From Coleophoma eucalyptorum (taxonomy: Eukaryota > Ascomycota > Leotiomycetes > Helotiales > Dermateaceae): a stretch of DNA of 64,000 nt. Positions within the stretch are counted from its first letter, which is position 1. Each line of letters begins with the position of its first letter. A program made the position numbers and the translations under genes. The stretch is from the NCBI GenBank assembly GCA_026120035.1, contig JALRME010000001.1, positions 3,299,909-3,363,908 on the forward strand. The letters run 5' to 3'. The notes under the pieces are model-generated. The model did not search any database and was not told the DNA's origin. It saw nothing but the letters and a program-made list of their open reading frames with translations. Below are positions 43,559 to 55,327 of the stretch, piece after piece.

Positions 43559-46500
43559 CTTCGCAGAAGGATATCAAATGAATGGAATGTTTTGAAACAA
43601 AAATGAGTGAATGAAAGAGTGGATGATCGAGTTCGTCTGAAGACCGAAAATCATAAGAGACTATATATACATGATCCGTCGTCCATAACCCCATGCATTA
43701 GACCATAACTGGTGCCATCATAAATTCTCTACTTGCGGCCTTTCGCCAAGACACAATTTACAACACTGGGACGACTGTAACGACTTGGCAAAATAAGCCT
43801 CTTCTTCTGTCTCCTTCAGTGCATGTTCACCATGTTGGACAAAGCATCTGCCAATCATCAGTAGTACTTCCCCGTGATGCCAGTCCGCCAAGAGGATACA
43901 TCTGGGACTGCCCAGCACCTTGAGGAGCAAAAACATGCATGCAAATAACCTTACAGCAGGTGGAAGTTCGAGATATAGTATGATTCGTACTCAGCCTACA
44001 GTGAATTTTGTGGGGGGATACTCCCGACTTCTGGGTTCCGACGAAGCTAGAGTGGCTATGGGTGGGCGGAAGGAATCTTGCTGAAACACGCAAAGACGTT
44101 CCAGGTATCCCGATGTTATATTAGCCGCATTTTAGATGAATTGCAAGCATTTCATCTTGAAATTTGCCGTAGACACTCTCAATAGAGCATTCTATAGCCA
44201 TCTTTGTTACTTATTCTTGTTATGACGCCTACAAAATGAACCCTGAAGGTACACAGAGACGTGGTGCCAGAAACAGAGGAGGAAGTACCAAAATACCAAA
44301 AACACGTGATCAATATTCCCGTGATAATGGTGAAACACATAAAAGGATTTCAAACTCGCAGAAGCCAATACTGTGAATGAAGGTATTTGAGGAATTAGAA
44401 GATCTTCCGAGAAGATTGATAGCTATTTAACTTGTTCAATTCAAGCCTATAACATCTAGTCGTCATCCAACATGTGTACTTAGTCGAAGAGTAGATTTTT
44501 ACTATCCTACGAGCCAAGGACAAAGTAACTTAGCTGTAGTTAACGCCTTAAATACTTTGAATAAGAAATAAATAACCATCAATTATGGCCTCCATATTTT
44601 TACTGTTGATCACAGGGACTTTGTGACATTCCATTACATTTAGTTGGCTTTATGGTCCTGTAGTTGGATTAATTATCTCTTTGATTCGAAATGTCCCCAC
44701 CTATTAAGTTGGTCGACTAAATTTCCTAGTCAATTCGGTCTCAAAGCTCCGGAAATAGACTCTTTGGAAATATGGCCATTTCGCAGTTGATTACCGGCAT
44801 CTTGGGTATTGAACGCTGGTTCGAATACTCAAGAGAGCTTCTTGTGATACTCTGTCGCCGTACTATTATTCATAAGGCCTGTGGCATGCGGATTGGTTTT
44901 TAGCTTGTGCAGTAGAAGATATAGACTAGCTACGGATATGGAAGTATTGTGGCGGTGTTTATGCCACATTTGCATCACCCGTGGTGTTGCCAAGCAAAAC
45001 CGTTTTCCTTCATTGATCTCTGAGACTTCCGATATCGTATACAGAACAGATCTTGGCGAAAATTTCATTAATCAGCATAATAGCTGAGGTTTTAGTCCTT
45101 CGCGCTCAGTGAATGTGCATTGCAGTGCCCGCCAGTATTACAAGAGTCTTTGCTTCTGCTGAACAACTGCACCAAGTAAAGTTCCCTACTAAGGCATACC
45201 TTACTGATGTGCTATGCTTGTAAACTATAGTCTTATAGACCTAATGAAAGCAAAGTGTTGGAAGTGATGAATTAAGTAGAAATATGTATAAGAAGATTTG
45301 GGTGCTGAGTATTTCGAGGAAGAGTTGGGGTTTCTGCTTGTATGCTTCAAGAGCCAATCTTATCAGAAACAGGTGTTTATTCTTTTTTAATCAAAAAAAA
45401 AAACAAGTTGCACTCTCTCTATCCATGTTGCGCGGGATCTAGATGTCTTTACCTTGATATTGAAAGTGATCACTGTGACTGGAAACAGATCTCGTCGTCT
45501 CCTGTAGGTATTCGACCTCGTTCAGATATATGCAAGTTCATTCGAAATTACATAAAATTGCAACCCTGGCCCGCAATTTTGGAGGAATCAGTGGACACTG
45601 TTCTTGTTTTTTGCACTTGAGCAGAGGAGAGAAAAGGCAGACGAGTATCACAACAGACAAGAGAATGTCTATTCCAACGACTAGGGAAATCCTTGTTAAT
45701 CAAAGCTTTGTTATAATTACTGCATGTAAAGATTCTGCTAAAATTGGGAGGTCTTTTCACGTAGCCTGCAAATACTCTGGACGTTCAGTAATGAAACTGC
45801 TTATCCCAAACCCAAGCTTAAGTTGTGATGATTGTTGTCGTACTTACTGCACTGGTAATCTTGAAAATTCATTTGCCTGAAATTTACTTGAGTTTAGGTA
45901 CCAAGGAGTGAGAGACCAAATCTAGAACTACAGAGCATGGTGAGCGACAAGTGGCTAGCATACTCCATAAAGGCTTCAGGGAGTTAATGCGATTCCGCAT
46001 GGGTATAAAGCGAGCTCTTGATCCCCTTTGGCTCCCTGATGGAGCGCAATCACGATCACGGGGTATTGATATCAATGTCGCACGACCTCCAAAATCTGCT
46101 GGTCAATATGTCACAATCTTCGAGGTTGCGAGGCTGTCTATATCGTCCAAACGACGCAATGGTTGTTCTTGACATGGTATTAATGGCCCGGTAATGCTTC
46201 TCTCCTATCAGCGACTTAATCTGCATCATTGAACCTTGCCTCGCAACAGTATGCTCAAATGCCTCACAGACCTTGACAGGTGATCAACCTGAAGCACAAG
46301 GCAGTCGCAGATTGCCACCTCATCACCGCAGCTGTCAAGGGCTAGTTATGCTAATGTGTACCGCAATTGCAAGTAACGTGGCAATTAAATAGCTAAGTAT
46401 CAATATACAATATAAACACGCGTGAGCTGCTGGCATGACTTGCACATCGTTATGCTGGCCTTCACCGTTCCCACCGATACGTCAGCACAGCTTTGCGTGT

Positions 46501-47635
46501 CTGCATGCAATGGTATGCCAGAACCCATTGCGCTTCAAGGATAGTATACAGTCTTTGTTTTCGAGAATTTCTCACACATGACTTCATAACGGGTCCTCAT
46601 GTGTCATGAGAAGTCGAGGTCCCATGCACCTACGCATCCCGCAATGTTGTATATACAAGAAAAGCATCACAGCTTTTCGCTTGTTTTCTCATCAACCTGC
46701 AGAAGCCCAACTGCACCACTGGTTTCTAGGCTTCATCTGGTCGCTCGCCTTGTTAGTTGGTCAAATCACGTGCCTCAATTCATCAACAGACTCGTTCCTC
46801 AAAATCGTCTGGACAAGTGTCTGAATAGAAAACCACCACGAAGAATTCGGACGACGGGAATGCACTTTTAAGTCTTGCACGATTCAGTCTTCTTAAAATG
46901 GATTTTCCTCGGCCCGTTTCTGTTTCAATGGGCCTCGCTTGCCAGCAGCATCACAAGGCTGTTCCCGGGTGACATAGTGCATCGCCTCGTTCCATAGCCT
47001 TGCATGAAGCAGCCTCCTTCGCATTAAATTCCATGGCCATGGATAGCATCTTAGCTCTCAATTTTCAGGTTCCTGCGTTGGTTATCTCGCCTTATTTTGC
47101 TGCTGACGTCGTGGCTCATGAGCCTTGTCGTTGGTGGGTTCAGGATGTTGTTACCTAATTGGGTATCTGCAAAGAGACTTCATGTACGATATCGCGAAGG
47201 CAATCGATCCGTCCCGGGGACACTGCAGATGGCCTGGGTGATCAGCCCCAGGCTATCCATGCAGAGGTCTCTGCAACGGAGAGAACTAAATCCCCTTTTA
47301 TTTTCTCCAGAAACAACCACCTTATCCTATTGGACCGGGCCCTGAACAGAAATCAGCCGGCCTGGGGGACGTGTCTGCCCCTAGGACAGCCCTCTTCCTC
47401 AATGGATGTCCCATGTCACTCTCCAGTCTTATAGTCCAAACAGCGTCTGCGCTCTCCCGTGTATGAGGATTTTCGAAGGAGGATAAGGAAGTGCACTACG
47501 ACTGGCTCCAGAGTATCCTTGTTCCAGTTCCTGACGCAGCTGGACGCCAGCTGCTGAACTTTATATATTGGATGGCATCGTCTAAAAGCCGCCGGGTAGC
47601 CAAATTCAAGTACGACCAGACAAATCATCGAGAAA
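43559..47635. other. 4-kb gene-poor, AT-rich region
   Basis: No recognised gene. Starts with the AA9 promoter. ORFs at 44829-45087, 45342-45880, 46599-46871 and 47097-47434 show no family resemblance. Confidence 0.5.
43672..43679 (-). promoter_or_regulatory. TATA box of the AA9 gene
   Basis: TATATATA about 114 bp upstream of the AA9 start codon on its strand. Confidence 0.45.
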
Positions 47636-48847
47636 ATGTCGGAAACGGACAGTCAAACCCACGAACGAAGTCCTGAGACAGCGAGGTCTTCGACAATTAG
47701 TACGTCATCGTTCGAAGAATCATTAAACGGATTCGAACAAGAAGATCACCAATTTAGACAATGGCCGTCCTTCACAGTCGAGGAGGAATACCAAAAACGG
47801 TTCAACAGAGACTCAAGTATATCCAAAACAGTAGCAACTTCGACGAGCATATTCTTCCCGACCCGATCAAATGAGGTGGTACCTACAAGCTTTTTCAGAC
47901 GTATTGGACGCCTATTTACGAGATTCCCGATTCGAGATGTAAGCTGGCTAGTTGGAACCTCCTTCACTATCGGCTCCGCAACCTTCATCGTGTATTACTT
48001 CTTCGTGCTTCTGCCACTTATAGCACCAAGTACCGATTTCAATGGAGAGGTCGCCTACGCAACGCCAGCATCCAGTTTTATGGGTACTCTATTATTCAAC
48101 ATTGGAGGATGGGCGGGGTGGTTAGAAGGACTGAATTGGAAGCGTGGCGGTGCATCTACAACATTGGACGGAGTGACAATTGAAGTGTTGGAATTGTCCA
48201 CAAAAGGACGCAAACTGAAAGATGAAGAAGACTTACGAGAAACGACATCCACAAGCGACTCAGATTCAAACTCTACGACAGGATCCTTTGCCTCGCGATA
48301 TGCAACCAAGGCGACAGCTCAGCAATTGGCCGACGAGGCCATGGCTTCTCCCACTGCGACATGGCAACCAGCTTTAATAGGTGATGATGCTTTTATTTGG
48401 TGGCCCACAATGCAGCAATACCGACGCGTGTACTGGAGAGAGAAGACTTTCAATGCCAGTATGTTTCAATTTATAGGCACGATAATCTTCGCCATTGCAA
48501 CCATCACGTCCCTCCCGGGTGTAGCTGACCTGACAAATACGATCATCCTTGACTGGGCCAACTTATTTCCTGCTACGCTCGGTGGTGTCTTCTTCCTCGC
48601 CGCAGGTTTCTTCCAGACAGCCGCTGCGCAGGAAAAATGGTATCTCCCCCGTCCCTTAGATATTGACTGGCAAATCGGTCTCTGGAATTCCATCGGCTCC
48701 GTGGGTTTCACATTGGGAGGTGCCTTATTCTATCCAGGAACCACAGCGCTCTCACTACAAGCGACTCTAGCTGGGTTTTGGGGTAGCTGGGCGTTTCTGA
48801 TCGCGAGTTTCTTGCACTGGTATTCGGTTATGGGCCATTATCCTTGA
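47636..48847 (+). CDS. Uncharacterised fungal integral membrane protein
   Basis: Single exon of 403 codons. A Ser/Thr-rich cytosolic N terminus (about 1-100) precedes at least five membrane segments (SWLVGTSFTIGSATFIVYYF; FMGTLLFNIGGWAGWLEG; FQFIGTIIFAIATITSL; TLGGVFFLAAGFFQTAAA; NSIGSVGFTLGGALFY; LAGFWGSWAFLIASFLHW). A Ser-rich loop lies near residues 180-230. The ending HWYSV..HYP resembles the WYES motif that closes a known fungal membrane-protein family of unknown function. Start codon is the first Met of the frame. Confidence 0.85.
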   Translation: MSETDSQTHERSPETARSSTISTSSFEESLNGFEQEDHQFRQWPSFTVEEEYQKRFNRDSSISKTVATSTSIFFPTRSNEVVPTSFFRRIGRLFTRFPIRDVSWLVGTSFTIGSATFIVYYFFVLLPLIAPSTDFNGEVAYATPASSFMGTLLFNIGGWAGWLEGLNWKRGGASTTLDGVTIEVLELSTKGRKLKDEEDLRETTSTSDSDSNSTTGSFASRYATKATAQQLADEAMASPTATWQPALIGDDAFIWWPTMQQYRRVYWREKTFNASMFQFIGTIIFAIATITSLPGVADLTNTIILDWANLFPATLGGVFFLAAGFFQTAAAQEKWYLPRPLDIDWQIGLWNSIGSVGFTLGGALFYPGTTALSLQATLAGFWGSWAFLIASFLHWYSVMGHYP

Positions 48848-50678
48848 CATGTTTCTCCTTATATCTAATTTTCAGCACTCTTCTTGGACCTTTCCTTGGT
48901 TGGGTACTTATTTTGGGATCTTTACATTGCTGGGGCGTTGATGGGCATTTTTGGGAGTTGGATGGTCAGTTTTCTTTTTGCATCGAGGAACATTTCAAGG
49001 CAATATACCCGTAGAAAGCATGAAATACTTAACACAATAATTACTCTCATCGTTCCTAGTCTGAAAAGTCGGGATGAAGTGAGCTCAGTTGAGTAACGTG
49101 TTCGAACCCTACCCTAAATCTTGGGCTTCTTTTTACATTCTAGCGCCAAGTCAAAGCGACTTGATTAGTGCATAGAGAACACTGACAAGCCCGAGGTTAT
49201 TCTCTCTTACAAAACATCGGAAGTTCTTCAATTCGCGGTTTCAGAGTCAAATGGATCAGACTTATGCGGTCGGGGCTTGCAAAGGCATAAAAAATCACGT
49301 GGTGTGTACACGCAAACACCGTCCGTCGCCTAAGTTATTGACGAACGGGCGAACACGGCTACTCCCTCCTATAGCGAGCGAACCCTGGGAAGCCTTCCCT
49401 ACTACGCCACAGAATCTGAAATGTCAGAGCAGTATCACGAACTTCCCGTTCGTTTACAACTACGGATTTGAAAAGCTGCCCACGCCCATGGCTCTAGAAA
49501 CTACGTCAGAGCCCGTCTCTTCCATTCCTTTGCAGCAAGCACAGCCATCCCATCCCATTCTATTCTCATCTCCCATCTCGCTCCAATCTAGGAGAATAAA
49601 ACGGCGCCCCGTACCGCTAAAGCCAAGACGACAAAAGGCACGGCCTCAATATACACCCGCGCAGCACCAAGCAGCCAGCTATCCAGCCATGTGCCCGAAA
49701 TGAGGAAAGACATCCCCGGAAGCAAGATGGGCATGCTTAGGGAATGCTGTAGCTACCGTAGCCAAGATGACAGATGGCATTAAGAAACACCGTGGTCAGC
49801 GTTGTCCGAGATGCAATTGCACGCCAAGCGTGGGTAGATCCGAAAGAGGCGAAGGATTTGAGAAGAATCGGAGGTATTGTCGATCTTAATTTAGAGTGTG
49901 CGTGATAAGCGATGTGGATGGGCGCGAATAACAGGGTGGGATGGAGAAGGTTGGGGCCGAGGGGTGGGTTTTGCTGCACTCTAAGTGCCTTGGGTTTCTA
50001 TAGTGGGAGACCCCGAGATAGATGGGTGCATTTGTCAATGAATCTAGTGGTATGCTATCTAACTATCTATAATTTATCGCTCTTTGTCATTCTCTAATGA
50101 TACTTATCTCGCCGTCGATAAAATCTGAATGTCATACATGGCCACGTTCTAACCTTATCATTTACTCGTCGATATCGAAGTTTATAAGATTTGTAATTAA
50201 GAACACTACCTTATCTATGGGTAGAGAATTCCTTACTCGACTAGCGATGCAAGGACTTATCTTAGATCACACTATTGAAATTATCTGACCTTTTAGAGGC
50301 ACGAATCTTGAAAAAGTGATCTGGTCGGGGTCTTACTGTTTATTTCTCTCAAGAGTAATAATACATGACGTTCTGCTGCAGAAACATAGTACTTGATGTA
50401 TTGAGTAAAGTAAATCAAATCAATTCAACACCGTGATGCAACCTTCATCTTAGTCGGCATGCTGCGGTCCCCAGAGAAGATAAAAATACAAGTAGCAAGG
50501 AAAAGGCATTTAGTTCCATAACCTAGCGATGGATTACGATTAAGCACTAAATACTAGTAATGCACATAAGACATCGCAGAGGAAAGCAGGCTGGCAAACG
50601 AAACAACCATAAAATGTGCTCAGGAGTAATATCAGGCACGTCACGACATCTTCCAGCCCCAAATCACGAGTAAAAAAC
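48848..50678. other. Convergent intergenic region, no recognised gene
   Basis: 1.8 kb. Open frames at 48884-49096 (+, one hydrophobic stretch), 49251-49703 (+) and 49737-49979 (-) were considered; none has family support or convincing splicing. Confidence 0.5.
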
Positions 50679-51856
50679 TCAAACGACGACCTGTGCAGGT
50701 TCTGTCTCGCTTGGTGCATGTGTATGAGCAGTACCGGTTGTTACTGACGTTCCGCTGGAGATCCTGCTAGCTGGCTGAGCGGTTCCACTGCTGTAAGCCA
50801 AATGATCGCCCTGAGAAGTGTTGGCACCCATCATGCTCTCATCAATCGAATGCCCGTTGTCCCGTGGCGTGAGTGGTGATCTTGGTTCTTTTGGTACAGC
50901 ATTTAATCCTAAATTACCTGCCATTGACGGAACATCCTCCAACTCTGGCTGCCAGTCGTGAAGATCAGCTTCGGCGTCATTCAGAATTTGCCGGACTTGA
51001 TCGGCATGCTCGAACGCTGGACGAACATTTCCTGGGGTAACTGGTGTGTCGTCAAGGAGGTTGAGGACACGGCGAGCGTGACGAGCAAGAATGATTTGCT
51101 TCTCTGCCCGCTCAATGGTTGCAGCAAACTCAGCAGCATAAGCTTCCTTCATCTTCTGGCGTGTCTGGACATAATGAGCTAAGTTTTTGCAGTATGTGAA
51201 AAATACTTACAATGTTTGTCAGTTGGGCCTCTGCCACCAAATTCTCCGCCTCAGCTCGAACCAACTCCTGCTCCAAAGTGACAAGCTTAGTACTCTCTGG
51301 CTCCTTTGCCCTCACCTTAGCAATCTCATCAGTAATCTTTGCCTTGTGATCACGGCTTGGTTGCACACTCTTCTCCGTGTTGCGGATCGCCTTCAGAATA
51401 GCACGGCTGTCATCCAAATTATGGGCATATAAGTCCTCTTGCTCGCCTAATTCTGACAGAAGTACACCGATTTTGTCGGATATCTCCGAAATAGCCTCAT
51501 CGTTGGTGGCCTCACCCCAGTCCGAGAGTTGATTAGCAATGGATATACGCTCTTTTCCTGCGGCTTCATAGTTGCTGATGAGGTGGTTTTCCGATTTAAT
51601 GAGCTTGTAGAGCTTCTTGCTAAGTTCGGGTTGCACGGTTCCTCGTAAGGAGCTTAAGTTGAACCGTTTGCCGCCAGAACTTGAGGATTTGTCCTTATTA
51701 GAACGAATAGATAGTGCGCGATTCCTATGAATTTATCAGTCAGTAAATATGCCCCGTATTCGGCTGCTTTGAACTGGGTCAAGCTGCTAACAGATGTGCC
51801 ATAGGAGTGTTTTTCTCCTTGCGAGAATTACTGCGCGATGGGATCCTCAACGACAT
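50679..51856 (-). CDS. PIL1: Eisosome core protein, Pil1/Lsp1 family
   Basis: Exons 51856-51792, 51724-51211, 51164-50679 (1065 nt, 354 aa). BAR-domain protein that shapes plasma-membrane furrows (eisosomes). The BAR core is highly conserved: GTVQPELSKKLYKLIKSENH, QLSDWGEATNDEAISEIS, SVQPSRDHKAKITDEIAK, VTLEQELVRAEAENLVAEAQ, RHARRVLNLLDDTPVTPGN. The N terminus RNRALSIRSNK-like segment follows intron 1, whose donor is GTTAGC; joining CT|G gives HLNRALSIR. The C-terminal tail is Ser/Thr/Pro-rich. It looks closer to Aspergillus PilB than PilA, a judgement from memory. Confidence 0.94.
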
Positions 51857-53024
51857 TATGACAGTTGGTTTGAAATATGACTTACATTTTGAGGTTTGTT
51901 TTGACTCAAGTAACTGCGCTATTGAGAAGGTCAGCAAATCCGCCCTTTCCAAGTTTTGCGTTTGCCCAAGGGAGGCGCATCGGAGAATATGCTCAAGTAG
52001 GAAGTAGCTGCTGCTTCGCCATAGTGAAGAAAAGCTGAAGCAGTTTATGACTTGCTGCAAATCATAGCAGGTTGGTACAGCATCAGAGTATTCTGGTGCC
52101 TTCAGCCTGCATGTATTGCAAGTCGCAATAGCATCAAGTACGTCATATCCAAACTCCGGTGCACAAAGAAAACAGGAACGGCTGCAGACATACCTTGCAA
52201 AACGTGGTGCCTCTCTGTAGAACAGTTGTAGAATGTTATAAGCAAGGGTATCTTCTGTACAATAAAGTCTCGAGACAGGGGATTGTTTGGATGAATGAGA
52301 TGGAAAGAAGCTCGAGAATGATCGTCTGAAGGGATCCCAGGTCCAGGAGAGGCACGATGATGTAATGCCTTAGCCCGGTGGTGTTGACGATAAGCGAGAA
52401 ACCGAGGGACTGCAAATTCAGGGTCCTCCGTCATCGCTTTTTCCTTATGCTTCCCTTTCCACTGTCTTGCCGCGTGAACCACGTTTTCTTTGCCTTTGCT
52501 CCGGCGAACCAATTCCATCGATGGCACTAGAATTCACATGGTGGATCAGGCGGATTTGTGATTGACGGTGTCTCAAGTCTAGACCGTCAACACCGCATCA
52601 ATGATAACCACCACATCGACAACGATAACGACAAGCATGACAACCATGACAACATCAGCAACAACAATCCAACATAGTCACAGAGGAATAAGGGGAGAAC
52701 CTTCTCCGCTGACAAAGTTGCCAGACGCAAACCTTATACCTGTTGAATCACAGTCTTTTGATGCACTTCATCCCCTCTACACCCATTTTCACATGAGAGA
52801 TACGAAACTAGCAGATGGTTTGAACCAGTATTGCAAGACCAATGTATAAGATAGTATGAACCTCAATATTATGTGCCTGCACTACCATATCATATAATAA
52901 TCACGAAAAAGAATTCATGAGCACGTAAAATCCTCCGATCCTCTGATCCTCCATCCAAAACGCCCTTCCCCCTTATCTCCCCAATCCTTATCCAAGCCCC
53001 ATTCCGCCTATCACCCCTCAATGC
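51857..53024. other. PIL1 promoter and intergenic region
   Basis: 1.2 kb. A 141-codon minus-strand ORF (52102-52527) and an ACA/ATG-rich low-complexity stretch (52590-52670) were seen; no supported gene. Confidence 0.5.
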
Positions 53025-53279
53025 CTAAACATACCTCGTCGAGCTCCGGCGATAGCTACTCTGGCTCACCCGTGGGCTGGTCGCAACATATGTGCGGCTG
53101 ACGGGTCTAGAGACCGTGGTGGTTGAGACATAGGAGCGGCGTGGGTGGTGGTGGTGCGAGTGAGAGTGGTGCGAGCGGTGCGAGTGTCGCGACACTGGAC
53201 GAGGTGCGACGACGACTTCCTCAACGTAGCGCGCATGGCCGTGGCGGTGGCGCGGGCGTGGGGACGAGAAGAGACACAT
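53025..53279 (-). CDS. Small His/Arg/Ser-rich protein
   Basis: 84 codons from the ATG at 53279 (MCLFSSPRPRHRHGHARYVE). The centre is a His/Ser/Arg run (RHSHRSHHSHSHHHHPRRS, about 34-50), followed by Ser/Thr/Val repeats (STTTVSRPVSRTYVATSPR) ending SSTRYV. No signal peptide or membrane segment. Very basic; could bind metal or nucleic acid, but no function is known. The open frame extends 70 codons upstream, where sequence looks like leader rather than protein. Confidence 0.5.
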   Translation of the reverse strand: MCLFSSPRPRHRHGHARYVEEVVVAPRPVSRHSHRSHHSHSHHHHPRRSYVSTTTVSRPVSRTYVATSPRVSQSSYRRSSTRYV

Positions 53280-55327
53280 TGTGAGGATGTAGTTTTTGTT
53301 GAGATTGGAGACGGTAAGCGTTTTGCTTGGTGGTCGATTGCGTTGTGTGAGGGCAGATGTGAAGAAATTTGGCGTAGGAGGGTAATCGAGGATAATGAAA
53401 CACTCGAGACAAGAGATATATCTAAGGTATAATTGAAAGCTTGGTAGAGAAGAAGATGGGAAGGAAGGATAGGAAGGAAAGAGAAACAAGACTCATAAGG
53501 GACGCAAAGCCTTATACACATTGCATACAGCCAGCTAACCCACTCCATTGCTCCTCACCGAGAAGACAGCCATAAGCAGGACTCACACCTCCTATACATC
53601 GCATATCCTGGACACTGGATAGTACGGCATGACGAATAAGGAAGCGCAGACAAAGACCAGGCACCGGGGAATTTTTGGTACAACCTGACCCCTCCCTGCC
53701 CTTCATGGGGTAATATGCCAGCCAAGACCTCGCATTGCGAATGTCAAGAAAAAGGACCATCATCATGCGGAGATGCAGAATCAAGATGGGAAGAACCCGA
53801 GAAAGCCGTCTATGAGATATGTGAAATGCCTCTATATTTTCTGGCGCTGTATGGAATTCAGGCACTATCTACGGCTGAAGTCTAGAATCTAGAGTCTAGA
53901 CATCGTCATCTAGAACAAACGCCAACTGCCATTCCTTTCCCCACCCCCAAAAGTAAAGTGTAACGAAATCCTTCTCCCATACCCATATCCATACCACACA
54001 AGCTTATGCGACGACATACCCATGCCAGTCTATCAAAGCTCGTCCAACCTTTCAAAATTTTGACTTTTCCGCCCAGCCGCCACACGCCATAATCCTGCTC
54101 GGACTGCAGCTGCGTGCCGGGAAAAACCTTGGAAGCGATGCATGCTATCGGCAGCGCAGGCGATGATGGAGAGCGACAGGTTATATTTAGCAAGGTCAAC
54201 CCCATCACTAATCCACCTTACCCTAGAACCAGTGTACTTGGTATCAACTACTGCACATACAATACAGTATCACGAGGCAAATTCCAACTCGTATGTCGGT
54301 ACTTGAGTTCTTGCTATTTTCAGAAGGGTTATTCGATAAATGCGCAGGAACACGAGACGGTTCTATGGCGTGCGAAGTGAAGCGACCCGATAGTGCCGCC
54401 CCCCCTCCTTCACCCATCAACATCAAATAGGGCAGTATTTGTGATCTCGTGCTTGTATGACGAAAAGATGAACGAGACTCTCACGAGCTGTACTCGGGCG
54501 TATCTTCCCAAGTGCTTACCATACCTTGGCTGATTATACTTTGGAGTGCGTACGGCAGAGCCTCATCTATGACTCCTCCTACATACTTGCCACACATCCA
54601 TTGAGCCTCAAAGGGCTGAAAGGATGAAGGGTTGAGGCTGAGTCTAGAAGAGAGTGTGTATTCAGAGGTCTCGTGTCCCGGAATAGTACGTACGATACGA
54701 TATGAACTTGGAAACCTCGAGCAGAAGGTTGAGTAGACTCAACGGGCGTGTCCTCAGACGGCAACTAGTTTTGTTCTTCAGGTTCTGATAGTCAAGTCAC
54801 GGCAAATCGAAATGGTCAAAAGCGAGATCTATCAAATCTTCTTTCTTCTATTTCTCCATTGTCTCATGCATGCATGATTCCCCACATGCTCCAACGCCCG
54901 ACTATGTAGTAAAAACTCCATCCACTGCCCAGCAAAAGTCGACTTTCGTTCTCGACCTAGAAGAGGAAACAAGAAGAAAGCGCTCGTATATTTACACTGA
55001 TGAGCGCAGATATAGAGAGTACCAGAAAAGGAAGAAAAAACGCCCGTGAAAATGCCCCCTTTCAAAGTTTCGCAAACAGGAGATGAACAGATAGAGAAAC
55101 GGCTTAGATCAGACTAGAATGTCAGATTTGTACAAGAGAATGAAAAAAAAAGGCGACAAGGCAAAACATGATACCACTTCTGAGCTGTTAAACTTTCAGA
55201 GCGACCAACACTGAATAAGGAGAATCCAGACTTATGAGTATATTATATTGTGGTATAACAGCTTGAAAGACCAGCCACGAAAACAAGCACGAGAAGAGAA
55301 AATTCCACATGTTATCGTTTCAGTGAT
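53280..55327. other. Intergenic, no recognised gene
   Basis: 2 kb between two minus-strand genes; short ORFs at 53512-53865, 53906-54380 and 54832-55065 lack support. Confidence 0.5.

Noticed and set aside
48884..49096. Hydrophobic ORF after the 403-residue membrane protein as a further exon
   Set aside because: The upstream protein already ends in the family-typical WYS..HYP terminus; a splice to this segment gives an early stop.
49101..49115. T-loop-like GTTCGAACCC suggesting a tRNA
   Set aside because: No acceptor stem, D-arm or anticodon arm could be paired upstream. A similar case at 44818 failed too.
49600..49979. Possible small membrane protein on the minus strand (49979-49737 plus a hydrophobic frame to about 49600)
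   Set aside because: The two frames cannot be joined with acceptable splice sites and the plus strand is equally open.
52102..52527. 141-codon minus-strand ORF upstream of PIL1
   Set aside because: Charged N-terminal and random C-terminal composition, no family; probably promoter or leader DNA.
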